Under the pieces are notes generated by a model, which saw nothing but the letters and a program-made list of their open reading frames with translations, made no database searches and was not told the DNA's origin. Positions 60,728-64,000 of a stretch of DNA of 64,000 nt are shown piece by piece. The stretch is from Bacilliculturomica massiliensis (GTDB lineage: Bacteria > Bacillota > Clostridia > Peptostreptococcales > Anaerovoracaceae), in contig NZ_LR027603.1 of NCBI RefSeq assembly GCF_900605495.1, positions 1,551,997 through 1,615,996 on the forward strand. Direction: 5' to 3'. Numbering within the stretch: position 1 is the stretch's first letter; each line of letters starts with the position of its first letter. Both the position numbers and the translations under genes were made by a program.

Positions 60728-63100
60728 CTAAGGTCTGCGAAGGATCAGCGGCAGTCCGGAAAACTGTCCGGGATTTTCATCTACGGCGTATGTCCACGTC
60801 ACTGCTGAACCGCCCAGTCCTTCTTTTTCCAGGTCGATCCCCTGCTCTGTGATCCGGCATGACTTCATGCCGGCGATCACGCAGGCCCGAATGTCCTCCT
60901 CCATCTCCGCGAATGCCCTCACAGCGGTCTTATTGTACGAATCCAGCGGGTTTTCTCCGCCGATCAGGGCCAGATGGACCCCCGGCCTGACATTTTCCAT
61001 AACAGCCAGATAATCGGACCAGCAGCGGTTGCAGAAATACAAAGCCAGCTGCCGTTCCGCTTTCTCCACCGTGGCCCATCCCAGATCCGCGGCGTACCGC
61101 TCGAAAAGCTCCGGCTCCTCCGCCTGCAGAAAACCCGGCTGACGCTCCCCCGTCAGCACCTCCCGGCGCCAGTGTGTGATCCTTCGCCGCTGTACTTCCA
61201 ATATAGCCGCATATCGCTCCAGCATGTAGCGTTTTTCCGCATCCGATCCTTCTCCTGCACGCTGCAGCTCCCGCGCCAGCTTCGGGGATTTTCCTCTTCG
61301 AAAAAGCTTCCTGGCATATTCTGTCTGAAAGATCGGCTCGTCCAGGCTGATAAAAAAACGGCTCTTGCCCGGGTCTCCCTGTCTGCCCGCCCGTCCGCGC
61401 AGCTGATTTTCCACGCGGCGGTTGGCGGCCAGGCCGCAGCCGATCACATACAGACCGCCCGCGGCTCGTGCCTCCGCCCTTTTTCCTCCTTCCACGTGAT
61501 CGGGCGCCTCCGCGACGTCCCCCCGTCGGTCCGCCCCTCCTGTCCGGTCCGTACCCTCCGGCCCGCCCAGACGAATATCCACGCCCCGTCCCGCCATATT
61601 TGTGGAAACAGTCACCCGGCCCGGCTCTCCGGCCCGTGCGATCAATTCCGCCTCGCGGTCGGCCCGGGCGGCGTTGAGCAGGAAATTGGGCACGCCGGCC
61701 GCAGACAGCAGTTCCGCATACCGTTCAGACTCCGCCACGCTCTGCGTCCCCAGAAGTACCGGCTGCCTCCGCTGATACGCCCGCCGTACCTCCTGCACGA
61801 CGGCCCCTTCCTTTTCCGCCTCTGTCGATACAAAAAAGTCCGGTTCATCCACACGGATACAGGGGACGTGGGGAGACAGCAGGATCGTGTCCAGTCCGTA
61901 CATGGTCTTCAGTTCTTTTTCGCAGCCCGTCGCTGTGCCGGTCATTCCTGCAAGCATATCGTATTGTTTCAAAAAGAACTGCAGCGGGATGGAATTGTAG
62001 ATCGCCAGAGACGCCGCGGCGCCGATCCCCTCTTTCTCCTCTGCCGCCCGATGCAGCAGTTCCGGATACCTTCTGGACTCCGCCATCCGGCCGGTGAGTC
62101 CGTCCACCAGCCTGACGCCCTCTTCCGTCACCAGATAGTCCCGCCCCCGTTCCAGCAGATACTTCGCCTCCAGAGCGGCCATCATAGCCGAATGCATACC
62201 GGCGTTCTCTTCCGCATACAGATTGTCGATCCCCAGCAGGCTTTCCGCCAGTGAGATCCCTTTCGCCGTCAGCCAGACCCGGGCGCCGGCAGCATCCGTC
62301 TCGACCTCCGCCGGACCCATGCGTCCTGCCGCCCGCCAGGCCAGTTTTACCGGCCCGTCTTCCGTCGTCTGCGCGCTCTCTTCACGGTCCCTCTCCGGCA
62401 TGCTCCCCGCCAGCACCAGCGGGATCCGCGCTTCGTCGATGAGGATGGAATCAGCTTCGTCCACGATCCCGCAGGACGTGGGGATGACCACCCACTCTTC
62501 CTGCTCCATGCAGAGAAAATTTTTCAGATAGTCAAATCCAGCCTCCCTGGCCGTAATATACAGCACGTCGGCTCCGTATCCCAGTCTTCGTTCCCGTTTA
62601 TTGCTCTTCTGGACGATACAGGCGCTGGTGAGACCGCAGTATCTGTAAAAAACCTGATTGGCCCTCCAGTCCCGCTCTGCCAGATAGTCGTTATAGACAA
62701 AGATATGTACTTTCTCGCCCCCCAGGGCCCGGGCCGCCGCCGTCACTGCGGCGGCTAACGTCTTTCCCTCGCCGGTGGGCAGCTGAACGATCTTACCGTT
62801 CTCCATGGCCAGGGCGGCGGCCAATTGCGTATCAAACAGCTTCAGCCCGGTGCAGCGAAATACCGCCTGCGAAAGCAGGCTGTAAAGTTCCGCGCATTCC
62901 TCCGCTCCCATCTTCGCACCGGCGCTCTGAAGCGGTCCGGCGCTCTGTTCCCTGCGGATCCTGCGGCGCTCCGCCGCGCGCGCTATGTGTTCCTGCAGCT
63001 CCCCATCCGGCGTTTCTTCCCAGTCAGATCCTTTCATTTCCATTATTAAATCAGCATACGGCAAAATAAGCCGTCCCTGTCCCGGCTGTCTTTTTCTCAT
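60728..63100 (-). CDS. Divergent SecA-like translocase ATPase
   Basis: A 790-aa SecA-type DEAD motor. Walker A is LPTGEGKTLAA (canonical SecA has MKTGEGKT), Walker B VDEADSILIDEAR, then GMTGTATG, GTQSVAESERYAEL, VSTNMAGRGVDIRLGG and LRGRAGRQGDPG. A charged insert of about 30 residues follows RLGGPEG. The scaffold/helical-wing region is present, but the zinc-binding C-terminus of house-keeping SecA is missing. It is therefore better seen as an accessory SecA than as the main one. Small membrane protein genes precede it and a GH18 gene follows on the same strand. AAGGAG precedes the start. Confidence 0.85.
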   Translation of the reverse strand: MRKRQPGQGRLILPYADLIMEMKGSDWEETPDGELQEHIARAAERRRIRREQSAGPLQSAGAKMGAEECAELYSLLSQAVFRCTGLKLFDTQLAAALAMENGKIVQLPTGEGKTLAAAVTAAARALGGEKVHIFVYNDYLAERDWRANQVFYRYCGLTSACIVQKSNKRERRLGYGADVLYITAREAGFDYLKNFLCMEQEEWVVIPTSCGIVDEADSILIDEARIPLVLAGSMPERDREESAQTTEDGPVKLAWRAAGRMGPAEVETDAAGARVWLTAKGISLAESLLGIDNLYAEENAGMHSAMMAALEAKYLLERGRDYLVTEEGVRLVDGLTGRMAESRRYPELLHRAAEEKEGIGAAASLAIYNSIPLQFFLKQYDMLAGMTGTATGCEKELKTMYGLDTILLSPHVPCIRVDEPDFFVSTEAEKEGAVVQEVRRAYQRRQPVLLGTQSVAESERYAELLSAAGVPNFLLNAARADREAELIARAGEPGRVTVSTNMAGRGVDIRLGGPEGTDRTGGADRRGDVAEAPDHVEGGKRAEARAAGGLYVIGCGLAANRRVENQLRGRAGRQGDPGKSRFFISLDEPIFQTEYARKLFRRGKSPKLARELQRAGEGSDAEKRYMLERYAAILEVQRRRITHWRREVLTGERQPGFLQAEEPELFERYAADLGWATVEKAERQLALYFCNRCWSDYLAVMENVRPGVHLALIGGENPLDSYNKTAVRAFAEMEEDIRACVIAGMKSCRITEQGIDLEKEGLGGSAVTWTYAVDENPGQFSGLPLILRRP

Positions 63101-63145
63101 ATTTCAAATCTCCTTTCTGTCGATGCACCAACTGACAGAAAGGAT

Positions 63146-63352
63146 CTATTCGATCTTGCACACGGATCTCACTACAGACAGGTATCCCGCCGGCTCCATG
63201 TCCGGCTCAAACACCCGAAAGAACAGAAAAAAACAGCTGACTGGGAACAGAAACAGCAGCGAAGGACACAACAAGACCATCGCCAGCGCCACAGCCGCAG
63301 CGATCAGGACAAGTCCTCTGAATATCCGCTCCCATCTGCCGCTCATAGACAT
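63146..63352 (-). CDS. Small membrane protein upstream of the SecA-like gene
   Basis: A 68-aa peptide with a hydrophobic region from residue 12 to 45 that could form two helices, flanked by arginines. AGGTG is eight bases before the chosen ATG. It fits between the membrane protein at 63419 and the SecA-like gene, both on the same strand with short gaps. No family recognised. Confidence 0.5.
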   Translation of the reverse strand: MSMSGRWERIFRGLVLIAAAVALAMVLLCPSLLFLFPVSCFFLFFRVFEPDMEPAGYLSVVRSVCKIE

Positions 63353-63418
63353 CGCCAAAACACCTGACGAGGGCCGCCGTCCGCTTTTTCATCTGCGTTG
63401 GGCGGGATCTCCCCGTTC

Positions 63419-64000
63419 TTACCTTTCTTCAAATTCCGGATCTTTTTCCGCGGTCTGGACCTCTCCGTCCATCCTGTTTCCCATTTCAGAGATGACCGCC
63501 GGATCCCCGGGAGGGAGTTCTGCCCTCCACGCCTTATCCAGACCGTGGACCAGGACCAACATCCAGATCTGAACGATAAAACCAGCCAGCATCACCAGCC
63601 ACAACAGCGTTTCAAGATAGAGCGCGGAACCGATGATCAGACCCACGTTGACGATCCCAAATACCACTGTGATCAAAACCGCTCTGCCCTGATAAAAAAC
63701 GAACTTTTCATCCATCGCGGCCTCCGGCCCTGAATGACCTGCGTTGTTTTCCCTCCCCGCCCATAAGGCGCTCCGGGGAAGATCGGGGGCCAGAAACGCC
63801 CGGGCGCTGCCTGTCAGCAAAAAGTAGAACAGGCCCATCTCACAGATAATATAGACGCCGGAGCTCAGTCCCTCGCCCAGCTGCCGTCCCAGCACCGGTC
63901 CCACCAGCGCGGCCGCCCATCCCGACAGATTGGCCGCCGCCGCGATCAGGCAAAACGTCCGGGCTGTTTTAAACTCATTCAGATCAGATATGCTGAACAA
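63419..64000 (-). CDS. Membrane protein, 193 aa visible, 5' end at the window edge
   Basis: About five hydrophobic segments, with a hydrophilic loop near residues 75-95 and an acidic cytoplasmic tail (EVQTAEKDPEFEE). The first visible codon is TTG at the last base of the window, so it may start here or continue outside. Not recognised. First of the series leading to the SecA-like gene. Confidence 0.7.
   Translation of the reverse strand: MFSISDLNEFKTARTFCLIAAAANLSGWAAALVGPVLGRQLGEGLSSGVYIICEMGLFYFLLTGSARAFLAPDLPRSALWAGRENNAGHSGPEAAMDEKFVFYQGRAVLITVVFGIVNVGLIIGSALYLETLLWLVMLAGFIVQIWMLVLVHGLDKAWRAELPPGDPAVISEMGNRMDGEVQTAEKDPEFEER

Overview
The window looks like a chromosomal segment of an anaerobic, spore-forming, GC-rich Bacillota (class Clostridia-like). 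The evidence is spoIIM and spoVS, a B12-dependent (class II) ribonucleotide reductase with NrdR boxes, electron-transfer flavoproteins paired with a lactate-dehydrogenase-type FAD oxidase, a carbamate kinase route, Gram-positive SD sequences and sigma-A promoters. I cannot name the genus from sequence alone.

Layout. 1-7.1 kb: an HD-GYP end, nrdJ (minus), and a plus-strand aconitase-isocitrate dehydrogenase-GntR unit that would make 2-oxoglutarate for glutamate. 7.1-13 kb: minus-strand core genes rnhB, rbgA, rplS, a large secreted copper-amine-oxidase-domain protein and a XerD-like recombinase. 13-15.2 kb: a sigma-54 activator divergent from a cupin gene with a possible -24/-12 promoter. 15.4-19.8 kb: spoIIM meets a purB-proB-proC-nudF unit tail to tail; proA lies separately at 32.3 kb. 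20-22.3 kb: a lipoprotein, then about 1 kb of non-coding repeats (a 116-bp tandem array and nested palindromes). 22.4-28.5 kb: an etfB-etfA-FAD oxidase operon, its likely FadR-type regulator and a 2-hydroxyacid dehydrogenase. 29-33.9 kb: spoVS, a candidate C-rich small RNA, an RNase H-like nuclease, a phosphoesterase, proA and a small membrane protein. 34-39.2 kb: ornithine carbamoyltransferase, a TRAP transporter, a cupin and carbamate kinase, which together fit ATP-yielding use of citrulline or a related ureido compound. 39.7-45 kb: a MntP/YtaF-like membrane protein, a glycosyltransferase, trmO, a flavoprotein and a ferredoxin-linked aldo/keto reductase. 45-52.1 kb: an accessory zone of orphan and broken genes ending in two IS1182-type copies stacked exactly at the 3' end of a tRNA-Arg gene. 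52.3-56.3 kb: a lipoprotein and an apparently metal-regulated DUF2325-DUF3793-flavodoxin operon. 56.4-59.5 kb: AzlCD and a MarR-MATE pair. 59.7-64 kb: a GH18 enzyme without signal peptide, a divergent SecA-like ATPase and membrane proteins.

Most notable: (1) a promoter-hairpin-terminator unit at 29.5 kb that looks like a roughly 92-nt small RNA with three C-rich single-stranded motifs; (2) two insertion sequences targeting the ACCA end of tRNA-Arg; (3) palindromes over the promoter of the flavodoxin operon; (4) the SecA-like locus next to a leaderless cell-wall hydrolase; (5) the tandem array and the AGGTGA-ended palindromes. All functional calls come from reading the sequence and recalling families; no searches were run.
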